Shown here in pieces: positions 1 to 5,899 of a stretch of DNA of 6,499 nt. The number at the start of each line of letters is the position of its first letter. Positions within the stretch are counted from its first letter, which is position 1. Source of the stretch: Candidatus Sulfopaludibacter sp. SbA3 (lineage in GTDB: Bacteria > Acidobacteriota > Terriglobia > Bryobacterales > Bryobacteraceae). The notes below the pieces were generated by a model. That model made no database searches. It worked only from the letters and a program-made list of their open reading frames with translations, and was not told the DNA's origin. The position numbers were made by a program, and so were the translations under genes. The DNA lies in contig CAMAUG010000222.1 in NCBI GenBank assembly GCA_945861255.1, positions 1 to 6,499 of the forward strand, read 5' to 3'.

Positions 1-450
1 GAACGGGTCCTGCGGCCGGGAGTTGTCCTGTGTCCCGGCGTTATTGGAGAAATCCGAGGTCTGGCTTGAGCCTACGCTCGCGTCCTGTATTTCCTGGTTT
101 CTTCCCAGTTCTACGCCGAAACTTCCCTTGCTATCCGCGTATCCTTCCACGCGGGCGTTTCCGTTACACACTCGTTCGATCTTGATCTGCGAGGTGGGCG
201 TACCGCCGTCGGCCAGGATTACGTTTCCGATGATGATAATCGGGCGGCCCGTGTTGAACGGATCGGTTGAAGGCCGTTGGCCGGAGCCGCCGACCGCTCC
301 GCCCACATTTCCGCCCCCACCTGCGCCTGCTCCGCCGCCCGCACCTGCGCCCCCCCCCGCTCCCCCGCCCGCGCCGCCCCCCTGCTGGCCCGCTGCCGTG
401 AAGGCGAAGATAAGGATGCACGACCCGAGCATAAGCCTGCTAGTGTTCAT
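1..450 (-). CDS. Secreted Gly-rich protein with carboxypeptidase-regulatory-like segment (C-terminus beyond window)
   Basis: Reading leftward from the ATG at 450-448, 150 codons stay open to the window edge, so the C-terminus is missing. Residues 1-20 look like a signal peptide (Arg5, hydrophobic stretch LMLGSCILIFAFTAA), so export is expected. Residues 24-57 are almost only Gly and Ala, a flexible linker. Residues 70-116 read IIIIGNVILADGGTPTSQIK, then E-R-V-C, G-Y-A-D-S-K-G-S-F-G-V-E-L; this beta-strand pattern with one Cys and a D-x-x-G-x-F turn is typical of acidobacterial proteins with a carboxypeptidase-regulatory-like (Ig-like) domain, often followed by TPR repeats. The start is supported by a strong Shine-Dalgarno (GGAGGT, 4 bases upstream) and a perfect TATAAT at 473-478. 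The opposite-strand Pro-rich frame is the shadow of the Gly linker. No molecular role can be assigned from what is visible. Confidence 0.82.
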   Translation of the reverse strand, partial: MNTSRLMLGSCILIFAFTAAGQQGGGAGGGAGGGAGAGGGAGAGGGGNVGGAVGGSGQRPSTDPFNTGRPIIIIGNVILADGGTPTSQIKIERVCNGNARVEGYADSKGSFGVELGRNQEIQDASVGSSQTSDFSNNAGTQDNSRPQDPF

Positions 451-454
451 GGAC

Positions 455-478
455 ACCTCCCTGCTGCCGATTATTATA
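455..478 (-). promoter_or_regulatory. -10 box and ribosome binding site of the secreted-protein gene
   Basis: On the minus strand a perfect TATAAT lies at 478-473 and a GGAGGT Shine-Dalgarno at 460-455, four bases before the ATG at 450. This implies a leader of only about 16 bases. I see no convincing -35 box at 16-18 bases spacing, so recognition may rely on the -10 element or an activator. Confidence 0.55.
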
Positions 479-616
479 CGCTTCCTGCAAGCCCGCAGGG
501 CTTTAGCCGCCGGACGCCCGGACGCTGGCCGCCGGGCTTTGGAGTGTCGCGGCACGGTTGCCCCGGCCTGCCGCCTGCCGCGTCGCGATCCGCCTGCGGC
601 CATCCAGGCGCCAATC

Positions 617-1228
617 TTGACATTATCCACGGGCAACCGCGACATTCTGGCGGCGCTGCTGCTGACGGCCTGTTCGGACTCCCCCGCACCCTCCGCAAAG
701 AAGAAACCACCAGAAGTTCCTCCGGCACCGATCACCGGACGGCAGGCGTTCCAATACATGTACGGTTCGGCGCGTCTATGGGCGCCCGATAGCGAGCCGC
801 TCACCATCCGTGGCGCGGATCTGCCGGAGGTCAAGCCAGAAAACGGTAAGGCGGCGGCCTGGGAAGTGGTTTTCGTCTCCATCTCCACGGGCCGCGCTCG
901 CGGCTACACCTGGTCGGCGGTGGAGACCGAGGGCTGGCACAAAGGCGTGTTCCCCGGGCCGCAAGGACCCTGGAACCCCGGACCGCAGCGCCCTTTTTCC
1001 GCCGCGGCAATCAAAATCGATACGCCGGAAGCGCTGGAGATCGCCAGGAAGGCGAGTACCGCATATTTAAGCAAACCCGGCAAGCGGCCGCCGGTCAGCT
1101 TCCAGATGGAAGACGCTGGCCGTTTCCAGATGCCCGTGTGGCACGTTCTGTGGGGAGGAACCGTTTCCTCGGCCGAGTACTTGGTCACCGTCGATGCAGC
1201 CACCGGCAGGGTCGTCGGGAAGAACTGA
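617..1228 (+). CDS. Putative lipoprotein with PepSY-like C-terminal segment
   Basis: A hydrophobic stretch (ILAALLLTAC) ends in a lipobox, Leu-Thr-Ala-Cys, so the protein is probably a lipidated periplasmic or outer-membrane protein; Cys19 would be the lipidated residue if translation starts at the TTG at 617. A Pro/Lys-rich tether (KKKPPEVPPAP) follows, then a globular part with many aromatic residues. The last 35 or so residues (VWHVLWGG, then YLVTVDAATGRVVG) resemble the end of a PepSY-type domain: strand, strand, then D-A-x-T-G-x-V. There is no ATG or GTG start in frame just before the signal sequence; TTG 617 gives 203 residues, and a longer form from TTG 539 would give an implausibly long arginine-rich signal peptide. 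No good Shine-Dalgarno is visible. The stop lies two bases from the convergent acs stop. Function unknown; PepSY proteins often act as inhibitors or binding modules, but this cannot be shown here. Confidence 0.68.
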   Translation: MTLSTGNRDILAALLLTACSDSPAPSAKKKPPEVPPAPITGRQAFQYMYGSARLWAPDSEPLTIRGADLPEVKPENGKAAAWEVVFVSISTGRARGYTWSAVETEGWHKGVFPGPQGPWNPGPQRPFSAAAIKIDTPEALEIARKASTAYLSKPGKRPPVSFQMEDAGRFQMPVWHVLWGGTVSSAEYLVTVDAATGRVVGKN

Positions 1229-1230
1229 AG

Positions 1231-3162
1231 TTATTCCTCGTCCTGTTGCGCGGCTAGCTGAGTCACCACGCCCAGGTCTTCGAGCGTGGTCACGTCACCG
1301 GTCACCGTCTTGCTGGTGACGATCTCACGCAGCAAGCGGCGCATGATTTTGCCGCTGCGCGTCTTGGGAAGCGCATCGGTGAAGCGGATCTCCTCCGGAC
1401 GCGCGAACGCGCCGATTTCGTGCGCCACCCACTGGCGCAAATCTTTCCCAAGTTTCTCTTGATCGTGTTCGCCCTTCTTCAGCGTGACAAAAGCGCACAC
1501 GGCCTGGCCCGTGATCTCGTGCGGCTTGCCCACTACCGCCGCTTCCGCCACCGACGGATGCTTGACCAGCGCCGACTCCACTTCCATCGTGCTCAGGCGA
1601 TGGCCGCTGACGTTCATAACATCGTCGACGCGGCCCAGCACCCAGTAATATCCGTCCTGGTCGCAGCGCGCCGCGTCGCCGGTGAAATACGCGCCGGGGA
1701 CTTTGGTCCAGTACTGTTCCTTGAAGCGCTCCGGATCGCCCCAGATGCCGCGCGTCATGGCCGGCCAGGGGCGCCGCAGAATCAAAAACCCCTCGCGATC
1801 CGGACCCACCGGAAACCCGTTGAAGTCGACAATATCCGGCGCCACGCCAGGCAGCGGGAACGTTCCGGAACCGGGCTTCAGCGGCACCGCTCCCGGCATG
1901 GGCGCGATCATCGCCGAGCCGGTCTCCGTCTGCCACCACGTATCTACGATGGGGCAGCGGCCCTTGCCGATCACGCGGTGATACCATTCCCACGCGGTGG
2001 GATTGATCGGCTCACCTACCGAGCCAAGCAGGCGCAGGCTCGACAAGTCATGCTTGTCGGGCCACGAATCGCCCTGCCGGATCAGTGCGCGAATCGCCGT
2101 GGGCGACGTGTACATGATGTTGACGCGATGTTTTTCCACCAGCCGCCACCAGACGTCATACTGCGGGTAATCCGGCGTGCCTTCGTAGATCACGGTAGTC
2201 GCGCCGGCCGAGAGTGGCCCATAAACGATGTAGCTGTGACCGGTGACCCAGCCGATGTCCGCCGCGCACCAGAACGTATCGCTGTCTTTCAGATCGAAGA
2301 TCCACTTCATCGCCGCGGTCACCTGCGTCAGGTATCCGCCGGTGGTGTGCAGAATGCCCTTCGGTTTGCCGGTGGTTCCCGACGTGTACAGCACATACAG
2401 CGGGTGTTCGCTGTCCAGGTGCACCGCGGGGCACTCTTCGCTCACGCCCTGATCGAGCGCATGCCACCAGTGGTCGCGGCCTTCCTGCATCGCGACGTCC
2501 GAACCCGTGCGGCGGTAGACGATGACGCTGCGCACGTCCGGGCACTCCGTGATCGCCTCATCGACGGCGGCCTTGAGCTTCACTTCCTTGCCGCGCCGCC
2601 AGCCGCCGTCGGCGGTGATGACGAGCGTCGCGCCCAGGTCCAAAATGCGCGCCTTGAGCGCCTCCGCCGAAAATCCGCCGAACACCACGCTGTGCGTGAT
2701 GCCGAGCCGCGCGCACGCCAGCATGGCCACCGGAAACTCCGGAATCATCGGCATGTAAATGATGGCGCGATCGCCGGCCTGGTAGCCCTGGGCCTTCAGA
2801 ACATTTGCGAATCGAGACACCAGTCGGTGCAATTCCTGATAAGTGAGAGTCCGCTGATCGCCCGGCTCGCCTTCCCAAATGATGGCGGCCTTGTTTTTGC
2901 GATGCGATGCCGCGTGGCGGTCCAGGCAGTTGTAAGACACGTTGGTCTTCGCGCCGACGAACCATTTGGCGAAGGGCGGATTCCATTCGAGGACCTTCGA
3001 CCACGGTTCAAACCAGTGGACTTCGCGGGCGGCCACTTCGCCCCAGAACCCCTCAGGGTCCTGCTCAGCGTGGCGGTAAAGTTCCCGATAACCCTCCATG
3101 CCCTGGACGTGGGCTTGGCGGACGAATTCGGGGCTGGGGTCGTAGTTATGCGATGTGGTCAT
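1231..3162 (-). CDS. acs: Acetyl-CoA synthetase (acetate--CoA ligase, AMP-forming)
   Basis: Cytoplasmic enzyme that activates acetate with ATP to acetyl-AMP and then forms acetyl-CoA, feeding acetate into central metabolism. The 643 residues match the usual length of about 650. All signature motifs of the ANL adenylate-forming superfamily are present: the phosphate-binding loop YTSGTTGKPKG (259-269), TWWQTETG (408-415) with the Trp that limits the acyl pocket to acetate, RGIWGDPERF (471-480), YFTGD (492-496), the hinge region GRVDDVMNVSGHR (510-522), and PKTRSGKIMRR (599-609), whose Lys605 is the conserved catalytic lysine that is acetylated to switch off Acs in other bacteria. The N-terminal AcsA-type cap (about 10-70) is complete. 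No partner gene such as actP or a deacetylase is adjacent. A TACAAT box ends seven bases before the ATG and no Shine-Dalgarno is visible. The long plus-strand frame opposite this gene is a codon shadow. Confidence 0.98.
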   Translation of the reverse strand: MTTSHNYDPSPEFVRQAHVQGMEGYRELYRHAEQDPEGFWGEVAAREVHWFEPWSKVLEWNPPFAKWFVGAKTNVSYNCLDRHAASHRKNKAAIIWEGEPGDQRTLTYQELHRLVSRFANVLKAQGYQAGDRAIIYMPMIPEFPVAMLACARLGITHSVVFGGFSAEALKARILDLGATLVITADGGWRRGKEVKLKAAVDEAITECPDVRSVIVYRRTGSDVAMQEGRDHWWHALDQGVSEECPAVHLDSEHPLYVLYTSGTTGKPKGILHTTGGYLTQVTAAMKWIFDLKDSDTFWCAADIGWVTGHSYIVYGPLSAGATTVIYEGTPDYPQYDVWWRLVEKHRVNIMYTSPTAIRALIRQGDSWPDKHDLSSLRLLGSVGEPINPTAWEWYHRVIGKGRCPIVDTWWQTETGSAMIAPMPGAVPLKPGSGTFPLPGVAPDIVDFNGFPVGPDREGFLILRRPWPAMTRGIWGDPERFKEQYWTKVPGAYFTGDAARCDQDGYYWVLGRVDDVMNVSGHRLSTMEVESALVKHPSVAEAAVVGKPHEITGQAVCAFVTLKKGEHDQEKLGKDLRQWVAHEIGAFARPEEIRFTDALPKTRSGKIMRRLLREIVTSKTVTGDVTTLEDLGVVTQLAAQQDEE

Positions 3163-3169
3163 CGAAACG

Positions 3170-3175
3170 ATTGTA
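3170..3175 (-). promoter_or_regulatory. Possible -10 box of acs (leaderless start?)
   Basis: On the minus strand TACAAT (5 of 6 matches to TATAAT) ends seven bases before the acs ATG at 3162. Transcription starting at the usual distance would begin at or next to the A of the ATG, giving a leaderless mRNA; this would explain the lack of a Shine-Dalgarno. No good -35 box is visible 16-18 bases upstream. Confidence 0.35.
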
Positions 3176-3263
3176 GCGTGGTGGAGTGGGGCGGGGATTG
3201 TGCGAGGGGCCGTTCTGCAAGATCACAGCGGGCGTGGCCGCTGCCCGGCGACAGTCAGGCGCG

Positions 3264-4316
3264 CTACATGGTGCCTGAGCCGAACGACCTGTATACCGCG
3301 ATTGGATGAAGAGTCACGTTTGGATATCTGGAGTACCGCATTATTCCCTCCAATGCCTCTATACCGGAAAAGACATTACGGAACGCCCGTTCAAACTTGG
3401 CATTTTCAGCCAAAGCCGAGTCGTCGCTGAACTCCCGTAATGGATCAAACGAGCTCGGATTCTGCTGCGGTAGCGACGTGATCAGTCCAAATACCGCAAG
3501 GGGTACATTGGGTCTGTTTCCGTAACCATAGAGAAGATGATCTGGGTCGGAGTCGACGAAGCAGTCCCGTTTCAGGTTGCACAAAACTTGAAAGGACGGA
3601 CACTGGGTAAACGGATAAATTCTGAAATTGATTCGTGAAGCCATGAATGTGTTGATGAAGAGCCGAATTCCGTCGATCAGCCACCCATCAACGCTGGTGA
3701 GTTGCGGCTTCAATAACTGATCGAGGTTCTGGCGCATCTGCTTGATCTTTGCATTTTGAGTGGCTTGCTGGTTGCGATCACGAATATTCTTCGCAGCGGC
3801 TTCCTCCGCGGAAATCAACCGGTCGAGTTCTGCGTACTCAGGGGACTTCTTCGCTGACTCATGCGTCGCCTTTACGATGAATTCAATCATGGGATTGAAA
3901 TTCTCACCGATTGCAAGAATCCTCCGGTAGTCCTCGATTACACTGATTCCTTCAGCTTTGACGTACGGTCGAGTGCCAATCGTTGATCGGATAACCGCCG
4001 CGTCGGATACGCTATGCTCCAGCTCGAAGAGATCCGTGACGAGGCCGGCATCACCAAGCCCTGCCTCGACGCGATTCAAAAGGTCGTGATGCAGCGTCTT
4101 CGACTGAAGGGTTGATTTCTTCTGAAGGTAATCGACGCCCAGATTTGCTTCTGCGATCCCTGGCAGACCGAATTTGACTCCGGCCGCGCGATCCTTGCCC
4201 AGATCCTCGGTGATCGATATCCGCTCGGGGAGGCCCTCCGCGAATTGACTCCAAATCGAAGCTGCCTTATCGAAGTCGAAGTACAACAGATCCCGAATCC
4301 TGGAATTAGTATTCAT
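3264..4316 (-). CDS. Uncharacterised protein, probable DUF6414 family
   Basis: 350 residues from the ATG at 4316; a TTG at 4334 would add six residues but has no better ribosome binding site. The N-terminus RIRDLLYFDFDKAASIWSQF (6-25) and the C-terminal block NFRIYPF (230-236), LCNLKRDCFVDSD (245-257), HLLYGYGNRPNVPLAVFGLI (260-279) fit the pattern I recall for DUF6414, a family of unknown function. There is no signal peptide or membrane segment, so it should be cytoplasmic. Residues 152-203 are rich in Glu, Lys, Gln and Ala and likely form a long helix or coiled coil. No catalytic motif, P-loop or nuclease signature is visible. Sampled lines have about 45-50% GC against about 62% in acs, suggesting foreign origin. 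It lies downstream of, and on the same strand as, toxin-antitoxin genes and a hicB remnant, so an accessory or defence-related role is conceivable but unproven. Confidence 0.8.
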   Translation of the reverse strand: MNTNSRIRDLLYFDFDKAASIWSQFAEGLPERISITEDLGKDRAAGVKFGLPGIAEANLGVDYLQKKSTLQSKTLHHDLLNRVEAGLGDAGLVTDLFELEHSVSDAAVIRSTIGTRPYVKAEGISVIEDYRRILAIGENFNPMIEFIVKATHESAKKSPEYAELDRLISAEEAAAKNIRDRNQQATQNAKIKQMRQNLDQLLKPQLTSVDGWLIDGIRLFINTFMASRINFRIYPFTQCPSFQVLCNLKRDCFVDSDPDHLLYGYGNRPNVPLAVFGLITSLPQQNPSSFDPLREFSDDSALAENAKFERAFRNVFSGIEALEGIMRYSRYPNVTLHPIAVYRSFGSGTM

Positions 4317-4398
4317 TCTCTGGTGCCCGCCCAACTAGCTGTAAATCATCAACGCCCCGTCCGTGCCCCGATACATCGACGGCACAGGCATTCCCTGT

Positions 4399-4535
4399 AT
4401 CGACGACCTCCCGGAGATTGCCGTTCAGTTCATCCAGAGTTGCGCCTCGGCGGTGAGTGCCTGGGAAGCCTGGAACGCGGCCTACGGAGAGGCCGGTATC
4501 CGGCACTGCTCGATTACCGCGGTGTATGTTTTCAT
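4399..4535 (-). pseudogene. hicB: Frameshifted, truncated hicB antitoxin remnant
   Basis: From the ATG at 4535 the minus strand reads MKTYTAVIEQ (to 4506), the usual first strand of a HicB fold. The expected continuation PDTGLSVGRVPGFPGTHRRG, then ATLDELNGNLREVVD (4503-4399), is in another frame; restoring one base near 4503-4505 joins the two. The joined product matches the HicB core (V-P-G-F-P-G, G-A-T-L-D-E-L, N-L-R-E-V). After LREVVD the expected C-terminal part is absent: the frame stays open but no longer resembles HicB. No hicA lies beside it. It is 42 bases downstream of the RelE-like toxin gene. The 62-residue plus-strand frame at 4363-4551 is taken as its antisense shadow. A single-base sequencing error is possible but would not explain the missing C-terminus. 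Confidence 0.75.
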
Positions 4536-4577
4536 CGCTGGACGCCCGTGATATGCGTTTTTCTGGTCCTCGACCAT

Positions 4578-4859
4578 TCAATAGACCTCGTCGTGCGTGC
4601 CGACGGATTCCAGGAGAATCGCTTCAGATCCTTGGTATGGGATGAATCGAAAGACGATTCGCAGATCATAGCCCGCGCTGCAGGCCCACGAGTTTTTCAG
4701 TTCTCCCTTTAACTTGTGCGTTCTCAATATGGGATGAAACGCGTCAACCTGGAGCCGTTCCAGTGCCGACTGAAGGTTGTGCGCATTCTGAGGATACTTT
4801 CTTACAATCTTCCGGGCAGCCCGAATAAATGCGCTGGACCGCAGCAGCGGACGATTCAC
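4578..4859 (-). CDS. RelE/YafQ-type mRNA interferase toxin
   Basis: 93 residues, normal for RelE-superfamily toxins, which cleave mRNA at the ribosome when their antitoxin is degraded. The start is GTG at 4859, overlapping the antitoxin stop as GTGA, so translation is probably coupled. Family features seen: N-terminal helices FIRAARKIVRKYP (11-23), then LKGELKNSWACSAGYDLRIV (50-69), the core-strand pattern of the YafQ/RelE fold with the Arg of R-I-V-F, then ILLESVGTHDEVY (81-93), whose terminal G-T-H-D-x-V-Y is characteristic of this subgroup and includes the His and Tyr usually linked to activity. The reading frame is intact and complete, so a functional toxin is expected. It could be named relE, yafQ or a generic type II toxin gene, so no symbol is given. 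Confidence 0.92.
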   Translation of the reverse strand: MNRPLLRSSAFIRAARKIVRKYPQNAHNLQSALERLQVDAFHPILRTHKLKGELKNSWACSAGYDLRIVFRFIPYQGSEAILLESVGTHDEVY

Positions 4860-5071
4860 GAGAGGATTTCTCGCATCAGTTCATCTGCAGTGGCTGGACG
4901 GCAAGTTCCTTCTTCAAATTCCTTTTGAGCTTCCTGAATGTCCCTGGCCAATTCCGTTCTGCGATGATCGCGCGTGCGCTTCTGGAGGACCTCAATCAGC
5001 GTTTCTTGATCTTCCAGGGGCAAGCGGTCAGCTTCCTCTAGGATCTCTCCAAAACGTGCATTGCCTTCCAT
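4856..5071 (-). CDS. Antitoxin partner of the RelE-type toxin
   Basis: 71 residues from the ATG at 5071, chosen because a strong Shine-Dalgarno (GGAGGA) precedes it by a few bases; the longer frame up to 5146 lacks such support. The sequence is helical and highly charged: FGEILEEADRLPLEDQETLI (7-26), a Lys/Arg-rich middle (31-43), an acidic toxin-wrapping helix IQEAQKEFEEG (45-55), then CRPATADELMREILS (57-71). The E-A-D-x-L-P-x-E-(D/E)-Q N-terminus followed by a C-R-P-A-T-x-D-E-(L/I)-M end is a pattern I know from antitoxins encoded just upstream of RelE-like toxins in many environmental bacteria. It should neutralise the toxin by direct binding and may repress its own promoter, although no clear ribbon-helix-helix or HTH motif is visible. 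It shares the GTGA overlap with the toxin gene. Confidence 0.87.
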   Translation of the reverse strand: MEGNARFGEILEEADRLPLEDQETLIEVLQKRTRDHRRTELARDIQEAQKEFEEGTCRPATADELMREILS

Positions 5072-5090
5072 GGTTCCTCCCGCAGTCACT

Positions 5091-5119
5091 AGTATGAAAC
5101 TTTTCCACCATCGCGGCAA
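5091..5119 (-). promoter_or_regulatory. Probable promoter of the RelE-type toxin-antitoxin operon
   Basis: On the minus strand TTGCCG (5119-5114) and CATACT (5096-5091) match the -35 and -10 consensus at 4 of 6 positions each, with an optimal 17-base spacer. The -10 lies about 20 bases before the antitoxin ATG at 5071, leaving room for a short leader with the GGAGGA ribosome binding site. No inverted repeat that could be the operator stands out. Confidence 0.45.
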
Positions 5120-5142
5120 ATTCCGCCCGGCCCACCTCCGCT

Positions 5143-5400
5143 TCACTCGACGATTACCGTCTCGTGCTCGGCATCGGCCGGAACTCCACGGAGCGGATCC
5201 TTGCGCCGATCCTCTAGAATCAGAGCGATGGCTTGGGCCAAGCTAGCACGTGCCTCATCCTTCGTGCGGCCTTGGCCGTTGGCGCCAGGAATCTCAGGGC
5301 TGTACTGTGCATTCCGTCGCTCTTCCCCGGACCATTCTACCGAATCCGCCGGGCCGACGCCGTCAGGGCACTCTATCCGCGCTCGCAGGGGGCTGGCGCC
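5143..5400 (-). pseudogene. HicB-like antitoxin without a start codon
   Basis: The minus-strand frame between an in-frame TGA (5403-5401) and the TGA at 5145-5143 encodes YSPEIPGANGQGRTKDEARA, then SLAQAIALILEDRR and a tail ending E-H-E-T-V-I-V-E. This is the HicB pattern: P-E-I-P-G, G-x-G-x-T-x-x-E-A, then a long helix. It resembles the intact HicB at 5900 (both have P-G-A-N-G-Q-G and I-x-L-I-L). The N-terminal part is abnormal: it lacks the usual M-x-x-Y/F-x-A-x-x-E start, and no in-frame ATG, GTG or TTG exists in the open stretch (only a CTG at 5388). I therefore call it a 5'-damaged gene. Its TGA overlaps a GTG (GTGAAGCGG), the spacing at which a hicA would begin, but only a few codons resemble HicA. 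Alternative: functional initiation from CTG. Confidence 0.68.
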
Positions 5401-5461
5401 TCAATGATCGCGCGCGCCCTCCCCTGCAAAACAAGCTACAGTTGAAGAGAGGTTCGCTCAC

Positions 5462-5650
5462 TTGGCTAAACTAAAGGAAAAGGCAGACAAGAAAGAATCC
5501 GTGGCGGCGGTAGTAGAAGCCACCGCTCCGCCGGCGGTGGTTAAGCCCGCTACAAAGTCTTCGAAGATTGGAAAGCTGCTTCCGAAAAACAAGTCCCGTC
5601 TGCCTCGGCGGCAGAAGAAAGCCCAACAAAAGCTTGCTGGCCGCCTCTGA
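5462..5650 (+). CDS. Small basic Lys/Ala-rich protein
   Basis: 62 residues from TTG at 5462, with a GAGAGG Shine-Dalgarno-like stretch at 5447-5452. The protein begins MAKLKEKADKKESVAAVV, has an Ala/Pro-rich middle (residues 19-31), and ends in a strongly basic part, KIGKLLPKNKSRLPRRQKKA (36-55). There is no signal peptide, membrane segment or Cys. The composition suggests an extended nucleic-acid- or ribosome-associated protein, but that is inference from charge only. The clean frame, the ribosome binding site and codon use unlike the neighbouring noncoding DNA support a real gene. I think similar short basic proteins with a K-x-L-L-P-K-N-K-S-R-L-P-R core occur in acidobacteria, but cannot confirm it here. 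Confidence 0.6.
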   Translation: MAKLKEKADKKESVAAVVEATAPPAVVKPATKSSKIGKLLPKNKSRLPRRQKKAQQKLAGRL

Positions 5651-5671
5651 CTCGAATCCGGTAGCGCGGGC

Positions 5672-5880
5672 CTAAGATCTCAGCGCCTCACGCCCTCGCG
5701 CTATTTCTTTGCGAATGCCAATCCCCAAATCCCGCAGCGCGCGCTCCGGCACGTCGTACGGGGCTTAGCACATCAGATCCGTGCCCTTGGCCGTCTTGGC
5801 GAACGGAGGTTTCGCCCGCCAGAATCATCACCAGACGGTCCACGCCCAGCGCGATGCCGCCGTGCGGTGGCCCGGGCTGC
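5672..5880 (-). pseudogene. aspS: Decayed 3' fragment of an aspS copy
   Basis: Read on the minus strand from about 5880: PPHGGIALGVDRLVMILAGE, then T-S-V-R, which is the class II motif 3 region near the C-terminus of aspartyl-tRNA synthetase (GLDR with the ATP-binding Arg). The frame is then broken: 17 bases present in the intact copy are missing between 5800 and 5801, removing the codons for most of D-V-I-P-F-P. Further on, the Glu codon after M-C is TAA. Realigned, the rest reads GTDLMC, stop, AP-DVPERALRDLGIGIRKE, and ends IARGREALRS before a TAG at 5674-5672. The tail is 12 residues longer than that of the copy at 6338 and differs after D-L-G-I, so this is an independent 3' end. Nothing of aspS upstream of P-P-H-G-G remains; plus-strand hicB begins 20 bases further on. 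Confidence 0.88.
5721..5846 (+). repeat. aspS: Direct repeat copy 1 (decayed aspS 3' end)
   Basis: Aligns with 6357-6499 in the same orientation. By eye there are about 10 mismatches in 126 aligned bases plus one 17-base gap in this copy. The gap can be placed between GG dinucleotides, consistent with a microhomology-mediated deletion. Confidence 0.9.
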
Positions 5881-5899
5881 GCGGCGGTAACATAGAGTC

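Noticed and set aside
23..616. Pro-rich N-terminal extension of the lipoprotein frame
   Set aside because: The Pro tract is the antisense of the Gly linker of the secreted protein, and the extension would put the lipobox deep inside the protein.
617..645. TTGACA as a -35 box for the lipoprotein gene
   Set aside because: At 17-18 bases spacing the -10 candidates match only 2-3 of 6 positions, and the transcript would begin within or after the signal-peptide codons.
1420..3309. 629-codon open frame on the plus strand across acs
   Set aside because: It is antisense to a complete acs with all family motifs. The Arg/His/Ala-rich translation has no recognisable domain and reflects GC-rich third positions.
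4321..4400. Minus-strand frame reading MYRGTDGALMIYS, reminiscent of a Rab-type GTPase segment
   Set aside because: It is too short, has no P-loop or other G motif nearby, and lies in decayed sequence after the hicB remnant; most likely chance.
4363..4551. 62-residue plus-strand frame starting with GTG
   Set aside because: It is antisense to the hicB remnant, which explains its conservation-like appearance; no ribosome binding site.
5072..5146. 25-residue N-terminal extension of the antitoxin
   Set aside because: The strong Shine-Dalgarno points to the ATG at 5071, and the predicted promoter lies inside the extension.
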